A stretch of DNA of 64,000 bases from Diphasiastrum complanatum (taxonomy: Eukaryota > Streptophyta > Lycopodiopsida > Lycopodiales > Lycopodiaceae): positions 25,863,803 to 25,927,802 of the forward strand of contig CM055108.1 in NCBI GenBank assembly GCA_029204225.1. Direction: 5' to 3'. Under the pieces are notes generated by a model that made no database searches, was not told the DNA's origin, and was given only the letters and a program-made list of their open reading frames with translations. Within the stretch, counting starts at the first letter, position 1. Every line of letters starts with the position of its first letter. Both the position numbers and the translations under genes were made by a program. Positions 1-10,801 of the stretch are shown here, piece by piece.

Positions 1-284
1 GTACAATCTGGAAAACGTACTACACCAGATCCTATAATCAATTCCTTGCAAAAGCCATCAATTCTAGGTGAAAATTTCACTAAATTCATAAAAAATCCTA
101 TGATTTCCATCAAAATTCATGGAACAAATCCACAATTATGATCTTTAGGCTGAAAGTACACCAAGGATCTGAGAATCCACCTACTTGAAATTGAATTCCA
201 ACACCTGGAAGAAGAAGCAAAGGGCTACGCCAAAATAACTGCAAAATCCAAGATCCTCAAGCTCCACCTCCTGGTAGATGTGAT
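1..284 (-). mobile_element. copia-type internal leader (minus strand), runs off the window
   Basis: This stretch lies immediately inside a minus-strand primer site (285-300), so it should be the untranslated leader or gag start of a copia element reading toward lower coordinates and out of the window. I see no convincing open frame. The assignment rests only on the adjacent primer site and LTR. Confidence 0.45.
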
Positions 285-300
285 CCAAGCTCTGATACCA
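285..300 (-). promoter_or_regulatory. Primer binding site, initiator-Met tRNA type
   Basis: On the minus strand this reads TGGTATCAGAGCTTGG, the standard plant copia primer site for minus-strand DNA synthesis. It abuts the inner edge of the LTR at 301-790. Confidence 0.85.
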
Positions 301-790
301 CTATAAGAACCACCAAGTGAAGATCTACAGGATTTTAATCACATGCAAACCAAAAGGACACCTGTGGAGCATGAACCACCCAGCCAATATGAGAGGCTAG
401 TCAATACCTTAACCAATCCACCCCCAAGCCACAGTGAAGAACACAAGAGAGGAGAGAAAGAATTGGCTCAAGAATCACAATTCACAACAGGAGGATGGGC
501 GAGTTTCCACTAGACTTATTCTTCTCAAGAGAGAGAGAGAATATTCTCTTTAGGATCCCCATGCAACCTAAATTGAGCTATTGATCTCCTATTCTTGCAT
601 CAAAGCAGTCTTCACCGTGCATGTGCTCCTATGTTCAATTATAGGTCTGGGCCCTCATATGATTATTAGTTATTTAATACGACCACGTCCAGAATGATGT
701 AGCATAACTAATAACCACATACAACTGGAGTGACCGGCTATCCATCTCAGGAATAGTTCTGATTCCCTTATACAGGACATGGACATAACA
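301..790 (-). repeat. LTR of a minus-strand copia element, with tract 5' and primer site 3'
   Basis: On the minus strand the block begins TGTTATGTCC at 790 and runs to the primer site at 300. A G-rich tract (minus strand GGGGGG, 791-799) directly precedes it, as a polypurine tract precedes a 3' LTR. A single LTR flanked by a tract on one side and a primer site on the other is not the layout of one intact element; see findings. The inner end is not a clean CA, so the exact edge may be off by a few bases. Confidence 0.6.
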
Positions 791-799
791 CCCCCCATC

Positions 800-943
800 A
801 CTACTCTCACCATCTCCATGTCATCCCCTCTCATTGTCACTTTTCTGTTGACATCCTATCACATTCGTCATTCTCACCATAACCACCCCCATCATTATCC
901 CCATCATAACTTCCATTACCACTAACACAATTCCTCCCACCAC
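800..943. repeat. Low-complexity CAT/CAC/TCC-rich tract
   Basis: About 145 bases of imperfect pyrimidine-rich triplets (cat, cac, tcc, acc). No reading frame of interest. It sits between a copia RNase H scrap and the LTR tract, where the 3' part of that element would be expected. Confidence 0.5.
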
Positions 944-985
944 CACCATTTTTCTGGAGTCGATATCACCTGCCCAATTTGCATC
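944..985 (-). pseudogene. Scrap of copia RNase H (minus strand)
   Basis: The minus strand reads DANWAGDIDSRK, the conserved copia RNase H segment usually followed by STSGY. It is only about 14 codons long and has the same strand as the LTR at 301-790, so it is probably the remaining 3' coding end of that element. The same motif occurs on the minus strand near 49.18 kb. Confidence 0.6.
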
Positions 986-992
986 AAATATT

Positions 993-1185
993 CAACTAAG
1001 GCCCTCTCAGGCAAGACACCCCATGAGGTGTCGACAAGCTCTAAGCCTTCTGTGAAGAACCTAAGAGTGTTTGGGTGCATTGCCTATGCGCAGATCCTAA
1101 GAGACACGAGGAAGAAATTGGACTTCGAAGGTCTCAAGACCATCCTGATTGGATATACTTCATTTGAGATGTGGGCATGCAAATG
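993..1185 (+). pseudogene. Copia integrase C-terminal fragment
   Basis: Translates to the conserved copia segment between integrase and reverse transcriptase: GKTPHEV, then KPSVKNLRVFGCIAYAQ, then ILIGYTS. In intact elements this follows the integrase catalytic core and precedes the long linker to RT. Both ends are truncated: upstream is an opposite-strand RNase H scrap, and after about 1185 the frame continues into sequence that no longer resembles copia. It is a relic. Confidence 0.85.
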
Positions 1186-1383
1186 CAATTTCGGCCATCG
1201 GATTAGTCTCCCTGATACAGAGAGCAGAAATATACACGACTTGTACTCATGTCCTCCCACCATCTTCAAGCTCGGGGATACCAGCTACGGTTATTACGTG
1301 GTTCCTTTCCTCGGGGGTTACCATGTAGTATCAAAAGAGAACTTAAAAGACGGGAGCAGTATGCTACATTGTAGAAAGCAATG

Positions 1384-2554
1384 GAAGATGCCATCAACGC
1401 ATCCAATCTATCCACAAAACTGCTAATGGAGCAAATGATAAAGTTACACAAGTAGTAGATGGAAAAACTTGACAACGTAGTTTGATCAGAAACTGAAAGC
1501 CTTGTAGGGAGTTGTAGCACTAATTCCAAACCCACCAGAACAGAACCATCTATAATATCCTCGTCGAGAAAATGTATGGTGTTCAGTTTGCACTCAGAAC
1601 CATACAACCAATGAGTGTTCGGTATTAAAGCAAAACCTCAGATTGACACAAAGATTTTGGCATCTATGCAACGCATCATCGCACGAGATGATATTTTGTC
1701 CACTTAACCCTTGGATCATACAACAAAAGAGGAATCCCTATCAGACCTCTTATCCATATCATCAAGGAGCACCCAATGCGGCACCGAGGTATGGCACGTC
1801 GAACAATCAACAGCGCATGGCCTTACCTGCACCACCATGGCCAACTAGCAACCAAGTGGCCCATGTGAATTTAGCAACAACGGAACATGAAGCACAAGCA
1901 TCATCTCAACTTGAGCAGTGGCAATGGTACGGGCCAGAAGAGATATTTGTAGATCCAACCATTAACGAGTATTATGTGACCTATGTGGCTCAGCCTCAGC
2001 GTCAAGGTGGTAGAAATTATGGCTGCTACGGATGCGACAAAGGCCATCAAATTGCAGAATGTCCTTACAAGGGACAATATATAGCCTTCTGTTGAGAATG
2101 CGGATACGGACACTGTTTTAAATATTGTCCACCATTGAATTTAATCTCAATATACCCTACAGCAACTCCAGAAAGGACGCCACCAGAAAAACAAGACCTT
2201 CATGCTCCAATGTTAGCAGTCACGCGAGCGCAAAAGCATAAGGAAGTGGCCCCCTCACCACCCCCGTCAATATCAGACGATCAACCCTCAACTGCAGGAC
2301 CATATCCGAATGTGAGGGAAGAAGGAAGATAGTATCACAAGATATGCCATTAGGTACAGAAACCGCAAGCAGAGGAAAATGCACAAGCAAGAGATATACT
2401 TGCAGAACCTCATGTTGTGGAAGAACTTGTATTGCAAACGGGCTCACCATTGCAAACTGATCAAAATGATCAATTGCATCATCATGAACCACCTTTCCAT
2501 AAGGTGGAGCCCGTCGATGATCTGCATACTGAAATATGTTTGCTAACAAGTCAT
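1384..2554 (+). pseudogene. Gypsy B gag with CCHC knuckles and start of the protease region
   Basis: Gag-like polyprotein 5' part. A Q/P/Y-rich stretch (about 1700-1980) leads to a zinc knuckle CYGCDKGHQIAEC at 2026-2064, spacing CX2CX3HX4C, one residue shorter than the usual retroviral CX2CX4HX4C. A second knuckle follows at once, interrupted by a stop codon (tga near 2094), then a P/T-rich linker containing VTRAQK. The frame runs to 2554, where element A interrupts it and it resumes at 6776. Several earlier stops are present near 1450. The product would package element RNA; it is inactive here. Confidence 0.75.
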
Positions 2555-3284
2555 TGTCGTGGGTATTTCCTGCACAATAATAAACAAGTGGGTCCCACCA
2601 CTTAAAATATTGTTGGCCAAGCCTTACCTAGTGGGTCTCGCCACAATACATTGTAAGTAGGGTAATAAGTGCGAGGGCACTGGCATCCTACGCATGTAAG
2701 CCCAACCCAATGAGCACAAGTAGCAAGTTGTAATTCCTAGGAATAAGAGACTAGGGGCTTAAAACTCTAAAATGACATTAGAGGCCCTAAGTCAAGTTGC
2801 AAATAAAAAAGCTAGAAGGGCCCAACTTAAAACTCACATGAATCATGTGAGTGCCCTTGTGCTTTCTTAGCACCAATAGATTCAAGTTGTGTTTATTTTA
2901 AAGTCTTGGATAAGAATCCTTGTCCCAATGAAGTGGCCAATGAGAGTGAAGGAGGCTCACCTCTAAAATCTATAAGAGAGAGCCATTTTCTTTGTATTGT
3001 ATCATCTTCCATTCTCATTCTAATATAAGTCTCTTGGTTTCTCCATCTCCATCTCTCTCTCTCTCTCCTCTCCCCCTCTCTTCTCCCTCTCTCCCTATGT
3101 TGGGATAGAATAGCTTTGGGTAGGCGCTCGAGCCTCCCAAGCCTTTCTCAGCCTAGGCATTCTCTCTCTCCACTCTCTTTCTCCTCTCTCTCTCTCTCTC
3201 CTCTCTCTCTCTTCTTGCTATGCAGGTGAAGGTGAGGTTGCCGCTCCTAGCGAGGGACTCCTATGCTACATCGACGACACAATA
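2555..3284 (+). repeat. Element A 5' LTR
   Basis: Starts TGTCGTGGGTATTTCC and matches 6027-6775 over its whole length with scattered substitutions and small indels. It contains two CT-rich microsatellite blocks (about 3050-3090 and 3160-3215). A TATA-like ctataag near 2970 would place transcription start just 3' of it. The end at ...acacaata is set by the target duplication and the primer site. Confidence 0.85.
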
Positions 3285-3285
3285 G

Positions 3286-3303
3286 TGGCACTGTTGCCGG
3301 GGA
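3286..3303 (+). promoter_or_regulatory. Primer binding site, tRNA-Asp type
   Basis: Reads TGGCACTGTTGCCGGGGA, two differences from the plant Tat/Athila-type site TGGCGCCGTTGCCGGGGA. It lies one base inside the 5' LTR. Confidence 0.8.
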
Positions 3304-3808
3304 GCGCCACACACTTGCTTCGCCGCATAGTTTTCTTAATCTCTTCCTCTCTCTCCCTCTCTCTCTTCTTCTCTCTCACCATTCTTTTTCATCTAAAAAA
3401 TTGAAATATTTGGGGTTAGATTAGTGTGAGTTAGTGTTAGTTTTGCTATTTTTTTGAGATTTTGCAATTTTTCTATTGATTTTTTGTTTGGAAGTGTTGT
3501 TAGGAGAGATTGTGAGGTGAGAGGAGCAGATCCAAGCACCCAATTCCTTCATTAATCCATAAAAATCAGAAAAAAAGCTCAAAATCTGTTTTTGGAGAGA
3601 AAAAGAGAGCCAAAATTCCATCAGAATTTGATTTCTCAAAAACCAGTGGGCATGGACCTTCGCATGACTGGCAGCAGCTCCAGAGTACTGTCCCAGACCT
3701 GCATAAAAGCCTGGGTTAGTTTCCAACAGATTTTGAAAAAACAGAGAAAAATCCAAAAAAATTCAAAAATCCTTTGTAAAAATAATTTTTTTTTTCAAAA
3801 CTCAAAAC

Positions 3809-4830
3809 TAACCTTCCTGTAGCTCTCTAAAGCTCCATCTCACTGAGACAAGGACACAAACAAGGGTTAGATCCCAAAAAAAGTGCCTCTGTGAAGGTTC
3901 CCAAGAGCAAAAAGTGGTCTAGAACCTTCTCAGACAGCAAATTTTTGAGTTTTTTTGGGAAGTAACCTTCGCGGAGCTCTCTAAAGTTCCATCTCACTAA
4001 GACAAAAACACTGAGAAGTCTGCAAAAGTTAGATCCCAAAACAAGTGCCCCTGTGAAGGTTCCCAAGAGCAAAAAGTGGCCTAGAACCTTCTCAGACAGC
4101 AATTTTTTGAGTTTCCCTGGCAAGTAACTCTCACAACTTGGTAAGCAGGTGGATCTGACTCAGATACAAGCACATACCAGCCTACGAAGATTAATTCCAG
4201 AAAATTTCAAAATTTGACAAAAAAATACACTTTTTTCAAGATTTTTTGCTCTCAGCTTGGTGAGCAGGTCAATCTGAAATACAAGTTCATACCAGTCTAC
4301 GAGGGTTCATTCCTAGAAAATCTTAAAATTTTGCAAAAAGACCTCCAAAAAATACACGTCTTTCAAGATTTTTTGAGTTTCCTTGGGAAGTAACTCTTGC
4401 AGCTTGGTGAGAAGGTGAATCTAACTCAGATACAAGTGCATACCAGTCTGCGAGGGTTCATTCCCAGAAAATCTTAAATTTTTGCAAAAAAATCCCAAAA
4501 AAATACACTTTTTTCAAGATTTTTGATTTTCCTTGGGAAGTAACACTTGCAACTTGGTGAGCACGTGAATCTAACTCCGATACAAGTGTATACTAGTCTA
4601 CGAGGGTTTGTTCTCAGAAAATCTTGAAATTTTGCAAAAAAAACCCCAAAAAAAAACACTTTTTTCAAGATTTTTTGAGTTTCCTTGAGAAGTAACTCTT
4701 GCAGCTTGGTGAGCAGGTGAATCTGACTCAGATACAAGTTTTCTCTCAAAAAATCTTGAAATTTTGCAAAAAAAACTCCAAAAGAATGCACTTTCTCCAT
4801 GATTTTTTGAGATTTGCTAGGAAGTAACCT
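3809..4830 (+). repeat. Tandem repeats in the element A leader
   Basis: Two interlocking families. Type 1 occurs at about 3809-3962 and 3963-4117 (period about 154), sharing taaccttc, gagctctctaaag and ccatctcact. Type 2 occurs about five times from 4118 to 4815 (units near 4120, 4255, 4387, 4539, 4689; spacing roughly 130-150), sharing agcttggtgagcaggtgaat, tctgactcagatacaag and tacgagggttc. A partial type 1 word recurs at 4818. Open frames read through these repeats on the minus strand are by-products of the periodicity and not genes. Confidence 0.85.
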
Positions 4831-4896
4831 TCGTAGAGGGTTTTATAAATAGATCTAACCTAGATCTGGCTATTGTGAAATTTTTGTGAAGATCCA

Positions 4897-5535
4897 ATGG
4901 TTAGAGATCCCTCATGTTCACAATGCAGAGTTCATCATCCATGCCGAGATTGCCCGATGAGAAATTCACAAATAGCCAGGAGGCATTTGGCCTATGTAGA
5001 CCGACATGCACCTATGCTGACCCTTCCACCTCGAACTCACTATAATAGAAAAATCTTAGTGCCACCGGGTTATAAAACGAGTGACGAAGAGAACAATCTG
5101 GCAAAAGTCCCAAAATACGCAAAGATACCCTTGGTCAAACAAGTAAAACCATCACAGAAGACAAAGATGGTAGAATCCATCATGCCAATGGTAACTGAGG
5201 AAGTCAAGAAATTGGCATCCGATGAAGTCCAACAGATTTTACCAAGTCTCTTGGCGCAATCACTACAAAGAATTCTTAGTTATGAATTACAAAGGGGACT
5301 AGCATCAACAGGGCAACTTGGAGGCGATTCAACACAAGATCCAAGGAAAAGTGCCATCATGCAGCCTTCAACGGGAAGTGCAATGGCCAAGGGAAGACTG
5401 AAGTTGATGATTGTCCCTCAACGAGCAAGATTCAACAAAGTCTCATTGTTCCATAATGCAACAGCCCAAACCAATACCAAATCCGTGTATATCCATTCTT
5501 CAAAGGCCAAATCTAGGGAACCCAAGACCAATTAG
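4897..5535 (+). CDS. Gag-like ORF of element A (212 codons)
   Basis: The only sizeable sense frame in element A. Residues 8-20 form CSQCRVHHPCRDC, fitting a CX2CX3HX4C knuckle like those of gypsy B and L. Then come a basic Lys-rich segment, a predicted helical stretch (about residues 85-135, rich in E, V, L, Q) and a polar tail. It has no protease or RT motif. I read it as a surviving gag C-terminus able to bind RNA. The start is uncertain because the frame opens inside degraded sequence; an ATG at 4897 is available. It could also be random drift of gag sequence. Confidence 0.5.
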   Translation: MVRDPSCSQCRVHHPCRDCPMRNSQIARRHLAYVDRHAPMLTLPPRTHYNRKILVPPGYKTSDEENNLAKVPKYAKIPLVKQVKPSQKTKMVESIMPMVTEEVKKLASDEVQQILPSLLAQSLQRILSYELQRGLASTGQLGGDSTQDPRKSAIMQPSTGSAMAKGRLKLMIVPQRARFNKVSLFHNATAQTNTKSVYIHSSKAKSREPKTN

Positions 5536-6026
5536 TCCTCCAGTACAACAAGCACCAATGCCTACAATGACAAAGCCTTGTCTTCAATCTATGATATTGA
5601 CTGCTGAGGAAAGTCATTAGGTTATGGCATACCTCGAATACCTGGACAAACAAGAAAGTCAAGCTAGCATGTCATATCTACCTTACAATTTGGGGGAATA
5701 TATGACATTGGAACCAGTTGCGCCAATCTATGAGGATCCAGTTTTATCTTGGGATACTCTGATGGAATGCCTCGACTACCCAATTGTTGATGAACAAGGT
5801 TATCCGAAATAGCCACCAGACCCTTATGGGTATTATTGAAAACCTGGCAAGTCCTGATTCTTGCTGATCATCCACTAATAAAGCCTCAGGTTTTACGGAA
5901 GCGAATTCTATCCACGCCTTTCCTGAAGCACCCATGTCCCAACAATAAAAGAACCGACAACAACGCCCCTTCAGAACAGTCGCAACCTAGTGTCGAGTGA
6001 TTGGCACTACTTTGGGCCGTGGACCC
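5536..6026 (+). other. Remainder of element A interior
   Basis: Holds a 62-codon frame at 5624-5812, rich in Y, E, D and P, plus shorter frames, with no domain I recognise. It probably continues the eroded gag-pol linker of the ancestor. No clear polypurine tract is visible just before the 3' LTR at 6027. Confidence 0.5.
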
Positions 6027-6775
6027 TGTTGTGGGTATTTCCTGCACAATAATAAACAAGTGGTTCCCACCACTTAAAATACTGTTGGCCAAGCCTTACC
6101 TAGTGGGCCTCGCCACAGTACATTGTAAGTAGGGTAATAAGTGTGAGGGCACTGGAATCCTGTGCGTGTAAGCCCAACCCAATGAGCACAAGTAGCAAGT
6201 TGTAATTCCTAGGAATAAGAGACTAGGGGCTTAAAACTCTAAAATGACATTAGAGGCCCTAAGTCAAGTTGCAAATAAAAAAGCTAAAAGGGCCCAACTT
6301 AAAACTCACATGAATAATGTGAGTGCCCTTGTGCTTTCTTAGCACCAATAGATTTAGATTGTGTTTATTTTAAAGGCTTGGATTAGAATCCTTGTCCCAA
6401 TGAAGTGGCCAATGAGAATGAAGGAGGCTCACTTCTAAAATCTATAAGAGAGAGCCATTTCCTTTGTATTGTATCATCTTCCATTCTCATTCTAATAAAA
6501 CTCTTTTGGTTTCTCCATCTCCATCTTTTTCTCTCTCTCTCTCTCCTCTCTCCCTCTCTTCTCCCTCTCTCTTCTCCCTCTCTCCCTATGTTGGGATAGA
6601 ATAGCTTTGGGTAGGAGCTCGAGCCCCCTAAGCCTTTCTCAATCTAGGCATTCTCTCTCTCCCTCTCTCCACTCTCTTTCTCCTCTCTCTCCTCTCTCTC
6701 TCTCTTCTTGCTATGCAGATGAAGGCGAGGTTGCCGCTCCCAGCGACGAACCTATGCTACATTGATGACATAATA
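6027..6775 (+). repeat. Element A 3' LTR
   Basis: Starts TGTTGTGGGTATTTCC and parallels 2555-3284 to the end (...gacataata). Its CT-rich blocks are longer than in the 5' copy. The next bases, gccat, are the right-hand target duplication, after which the gypsy B frame resumes. Confidence 0.85.
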
Positions 6776-7235
6776 GCCATGTTAACTTACCTCTTGGAGA
6801 GTTATTGTGGATTGCGCCACACGCCAAGAGACTCCTGGCTAAATGGGCCAAAGCGAAAGTGGAATCAGTAACACAAGAGCCCTTATACTGTGCGGGCTAT
6901 GAAGGAACGAGCAACGTCCTCCACATTGGGGCAGTGTGGAAAAGCGAAGAATACAATATCACCCTGCCAATCAAACACAAGAGATTCGAGGATGAGGCAG
7001 CAGTGGTAGATGGAAGATCATGTGTAAATTGATCTCCACTACTTTATATCAGAAATGGAGTTTGCAACAACTGCTAACAAGAAGAGTCAACTGAGACAAT
7101 GTTATAACCATGTGATCTAATGGAGAAATTTATCGGAAGAGGCCATAGCCAAGGTGGATATTGATACTCACAATCACAAAGGAAATATCACACTAGTTCC
7201 TTAGAAAGATAACAAGGACAAACCCAACTACATGG
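6776..7235 (+). pseudogene. Gypsy B protease region
   Basis: Continues the frame cut at 2554. Near 6985-7030 it reads EAAVVDGRSCVN, the DG(G/R)S form of the retropepsin active-site region seen in several plant gypsy elements, followed by a stop and then, in another frame, ISTTLYQKW. The same block is found on the minus strand at 28.4-28.7 kb, where it reads EAIVTDGRSRVNLIST. Frameshifts and stops make it inactive. Confidence 0.65.
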
Positions 7236-8020
7236 GCAGAAAAGAAAAAAAGATAGTGTTGGACTACTTGAAGTCAGTCCGAATGGACCCACAACGTCAT
7301 CTTCCTCACAAATGGCTGATAACCCAAACTATACAAAATTGATCAAGCAGGAATTGCTAGATGCTAATTTCATTTATGAAATCAAGCACACTGAATGGGT
7401 GTCGCCGATAGTCACAGTACCCAAGAAGAATGACAAAATGTGCATCTGTGTGAACTTGAAAGCGTTAAATGCAGTCACCAAGAAGGATAATTTTTCCTTA
7501 CCATTTACATAAAGTGTTCTAGATAGAGTAGTAGGAGCAGAAGCCTATAGTTTCTTGGATGGTTTCAATGGTTACAATTAGGTGAAAATAGCGCCGCAAG
7601 ATCAGCACAATACAACATTCACCATGGAATGGGGAACCTATGCCTACAAGGTGATGTCGTTTGGACTTTTAATGCCACAAGTACTTTTCAATGAGTTATG
7701 AAGACGACATTCAAAGGTTATTTGCAAAAAAATTTGGAGATTTTCTTGGATGATCTATACATGCACGGACCTAAATCTGAGCACTTAGCACTTATCCGAG
7801 AGACACCGGCTATGATTTAGACGGTTAAAATTTTTTGGCATTATTTGATGGCCACATTTTGCTTTCTATACGGACCATCAACCCTTGCTATATTTTGTTA
7901 ATGAAACTTGCAACATAGGGAGAATCACTCATTGGTTACTTCTATTGTTGGAATTTGACTTTCAGATAGTGGTTTGCAAGGGAAAGCAATATTATATGGC
8001 AGATCATGTGTCGTGAATCA
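7236..8020 (+). pseudogene. Gypsy B reverse transcriptase and RNase H
   Basis: RT motifs in order: HTEWVSPIVTVPKK near 7390, LKALNAVTKKDN near 7455, AEAYSFLDGFNGYN near 7540, TFTMEWGTYAYKVMSFGL near 7615, and a frameshifted LEIFLDDLYMHG near 7735-7765, where both catalytic Asp codons remain. RNase H follows from about 7850 with FYTDHQPLLYFVNETC and RITHWLLLLLEFDF. Several stops (7510, 7578) and frameshifts break it. The gap between the palm and RNase H is too short, so part of the connection domain has been lost. Confidence 0.85.
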
Positions 8021-8890
8021 AGGGAAAGGAGACTACAGCCCTACCTGATGATGAACTATCCAGCGTTGCCTTGTTTTACATTGACATTGTACCTAAGCGG
8101 GCTGCAGATATAGTTGAATATTAAATGCGGGGCCAACCGGATAAATCTTTACCCAAGGCGAAACAATGAAAACTAATTTTAAAAGCTAGACCTTATCAAC
8201 TGATTGCCAACCAATTATATCAAAGAGGACCAGATAGTATTTTTTGAAGTGTATTCTTCCACACAAGGCCACCCAAATTATTTCAATTTGACATGAAGGC
8301 ATGAGGGGTGGTCATTTTGCATCCGACATTACAGTTCGCAAGGTTCTGCAATCAGAATGCTAGTGGCCAACGATTCACAAAGATACAGATGAATACTTGA
8401 AGAAGTGTGATGTGTGCCAAAGAGCTAGGAGACCAACAAGGCTGAACTATGATCTTTTACAACCAGTTCTAGGTCAAGCACCATTTGAGAAGTGGGGATT
8501 GGACTATATCGTTCTAATTCATCCTACCGCAAGAAGTTCATAAGCCCAATACATTATCATGGCAACAGAACCTCACCAAGTGGGTCGAAGCCAAGGCAGT
8601 GCGAACAACTTATGCTCGAGCAACTGCCAAGTTCCTGTATGAAGATATCATTGTGCGCTTCGGATGCTCGGTGGAGATAGTAAGCAATCGCGGAAGCCAT
8701 TTTGTTAATGAGACCATCAAGGTCCTATTGGAGGAATACTTCATGATCCATAGATTCAGTACGCCCTACTAACCCCGTGATAATGGACAGGCGGAATCAT
8801 TGAATAAGATCTTATGTAGCGTGATCATAAAAACAGTTGAAGCTAGCAGATCTGATTGGGAGCACAAGTTACATGCTGATCTAGGATGAA
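8021..8890 (+). pseudogene. Gypsy B integrase, truncated
   Basis: A zinc-finger remnant (H...H, KKCDVCQRARR-like near 8400) leads to KWVEAKAVRTTYARATAKFL and DIIVRFGCSVEIVSNRGSHF, with the DDE core partly in frame, then an eroded DNGQAESLNKIL and SRSDWEHKLHADL near 8860. The coding ends at about 8890, where minus-strand copia C sequence begins. The C-terminal domain and 3' LTR are missing. Confidence 0.8.
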
Positions 8891-10801
8891 ACATGGGATC
8901 CTTTGTTAGATATATGGTGGATGTGTTATCCATATGTAGAGTCAGCAGTTCATCACTTTTTTCTCCTAGTTCGTCAAGGAACTGTTTGAGCCATGTGAGC
9001 TCATTGGCCATCTTGGCTGTCGCAACGTACTCTGCTTCATAGGATGATTGTGCAGTAATTGTCTGTTTCCTACTGATCCATAGAATAGCGATATTGGTTT
9101 CTATGGTGCATCCTCTTGAAACGCTCTTGGAGTGGTCCTTTATGGATTTCCAACTTGCATATTTGCTGTAGGACTCCATCTGAAATCCTGTATCTTAAGA
9201 AAAACAAAGACCATAGTCCTTTGTTTGTTTCAGGTATTGTAAAATCCTTTTTGCAATCTTCCAATGTGTGGGTCCTAGATTAATGTTGAACTGGCTCATT
9301 CTGAATACTGCATAAGCAATGTCTAGCCATGTGTTGTCTAGTAAATACATCAACGAGTCCATAAGCCTTCTATAAGGTTTTTGCAGCATAATTTCCCACT
9401 CTACATCATCTAGGGGACAGTCTTCATTAGTCAACACTATGCCAGGAACCATTACGGTATTTACTCCCTTGCAATCTATTATCTGGAAATCCTCAATTGT
9501 CTTGTGGATGTATCTTGACGGGTGTAGAGATAATTTTCCACCTTCAAGTTCTCTTTCAATCTGTAATCCTAGGTAGCATCTTGCTTCACCTAGATTTGAT
9601 ATCTCAAAGTGTTTTGAGATATCCTCTTTTACTTGTGCAATCATAACATCGATCCTTGACAAAATTAATATATCATCGATGTAGACTCCAATGATAATAA
9701 TTTTACCATCTATCATCTTCACATAGACATTGTAATTAGCTCTTAAAGGCTAGAAGCCCAAGGATCTAAGTGCATGATCCTTCTTCTTATACCATTTCCT
9801 GACAGACTACTTTAGTTTGTAGATGCTCTTGCACATCTTGCAGGCATAGCTGAGAAATGTCTTGCAAGTAAATCCTGGCGGTTGGTCCATGTAGATTTCT
9901 TCCTTCAGGCTCCATGCAGAAACGATGTCTTCTCATCTACGATATGGATCTTGAGACTATAGGTTGTTGCATATGCAAACAATATGCATAGCGAAGTATG
10001 CTCGATTACGGGAGAAAAGGTATCAGTGTAGTCGACATTGTACTTTTGTGAGAAACCCTTGGCAACTAGTTTGGCTTTGTGTTTTGATACATTGCCATCC
10101 AATCCATATTTGCATTTGTAGACCCACTTGCATTTGACAGTCTTCATGTTTGATGGTAAGGGCTCGAGGTTCCACACATCATTCTATTTCATGGAGGTCA
10201 TTTCGTCTTCCATGGCCTTAATCCAATTTTCTTTCTTCGGGTTGTTGATAGCCTCTTCATATGTCTAGGGTTCACTCCCGAAACCACAAAACTCTTCTTG
10301 AGTTGAAGCTGAACTACCTGGTGTATACCTAACAGGTTGCCTTCTCTCTCTGCTCGATCTCCTTGGAGGTGGCATAAAAGCGGCGATTGCCTTCCCTTTG
10401 TCTATTCTGCTAACAATAGGTTTCTTGTGCATCGTAGGTGTTATGGGTATAAGCTGCATATCAGTCTGTTCGTCATTTGAACCGTCACTTAGCCCGTCTG
10501 GAATTCAAACGTCTTCTTCTTCCTGATTGTCGGGATCCACTCTCTCCGTTGATGTCGGCAGGTTGTAGTATTGCTTCCCAAGAATTTCATAGCTAACTGG
10601 ATCTTCATTAGTCATTGTTTTTGTTTCGTTGAACTTTACGTCTCTTACGGTTTTAATTTGATTAGTCTCTGGCAGATAGATCCTGTAGTATGATGAGAGT
10701 GTATCATATCCTACAAGGTATCTCTGCTCGACCTTTTCGTCTTGCTTCTTGTGGATCTTGTCAGGAACATATGCATATGCTATACAATCGAAGATACGCA
10801 C
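8891..10801 (-). pseudogene. Copia C: integrase tail, RT and RNase H
   Basis: Reading from 10801 down: integrase C-terminal segment (FDCIAYAYVPDKIHKK, YLVGYDTLSSYYRIYL), a basic P/S/R linker, RT (CKWVYKCKYGLDGNVSKHKA, VAKGFSQKYNVDYTDTFSPV, VDEKTSFLHG), a palm with YIDD intact near 9680, CYLGLQIERE, then RNase H (SYEAEYVATAKMANELTWLK, DNTSTIYLTKDPMFH). At least three frameshifts or stops break it. Gag, protease and the integrase core are absent at the left end (10801), and the 3' end is cut at 8891 against gypsy B. Most similar in this window to copia E. Confidence 0.9.

Larger units (their letters stand above)
2555..6775 (+). mobile_element. Non-autonomous LTR element A (no pol)
   Basis: Two direct LTRs (2555-3284 and 6027-6775) flank a 2.7-kb interior holding a tRNA-Asp-like primer site, a long tandem-repeat leader, one gag-like ORF and no RT, RNase H or integrase. 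It is inserted in gypsy B with flanking gtcat/gccat. Size and content match LARD-type derivatives that borrow enzymes from autonomous relatives. The gag-like knuckle has the same unusual spacing as those of gypsy B and L, suggesting relatedness to that gypsy group. Confidence 0.8.
1190..8890 (+). mobile_element. Degraded Ty3/gypsy element B, split by element A
   Basis: Gag with a zinc knuckle lies at about 1380-2554. A protease-like segment, RT, RNase H and integrase follow in order at 6776-8890. The reading frame leaving the left half (ends at 2554) rejoins that of the right half (starts at 6776) once element A is set aside, and the bases beside A are gtcat on the left and gccat on the right, a 5-bp target duplication with one difference. 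No LTR of B was found: the left side meets a copia scrap and the right side is cut within integrase by copia C. Confidence 0.8.

Noticed and set aside
3827-4800. Minus-strand frames with repeated hydrophobic peptide units
   Set aside because: They are translations of the element A leader repeats.
4118-4815. CRISPR-like periodicity
   Set aside because: Units are long, imperfect and contiguous, with no conserved short repeat and unique spacers, and lie inside an LTR element.
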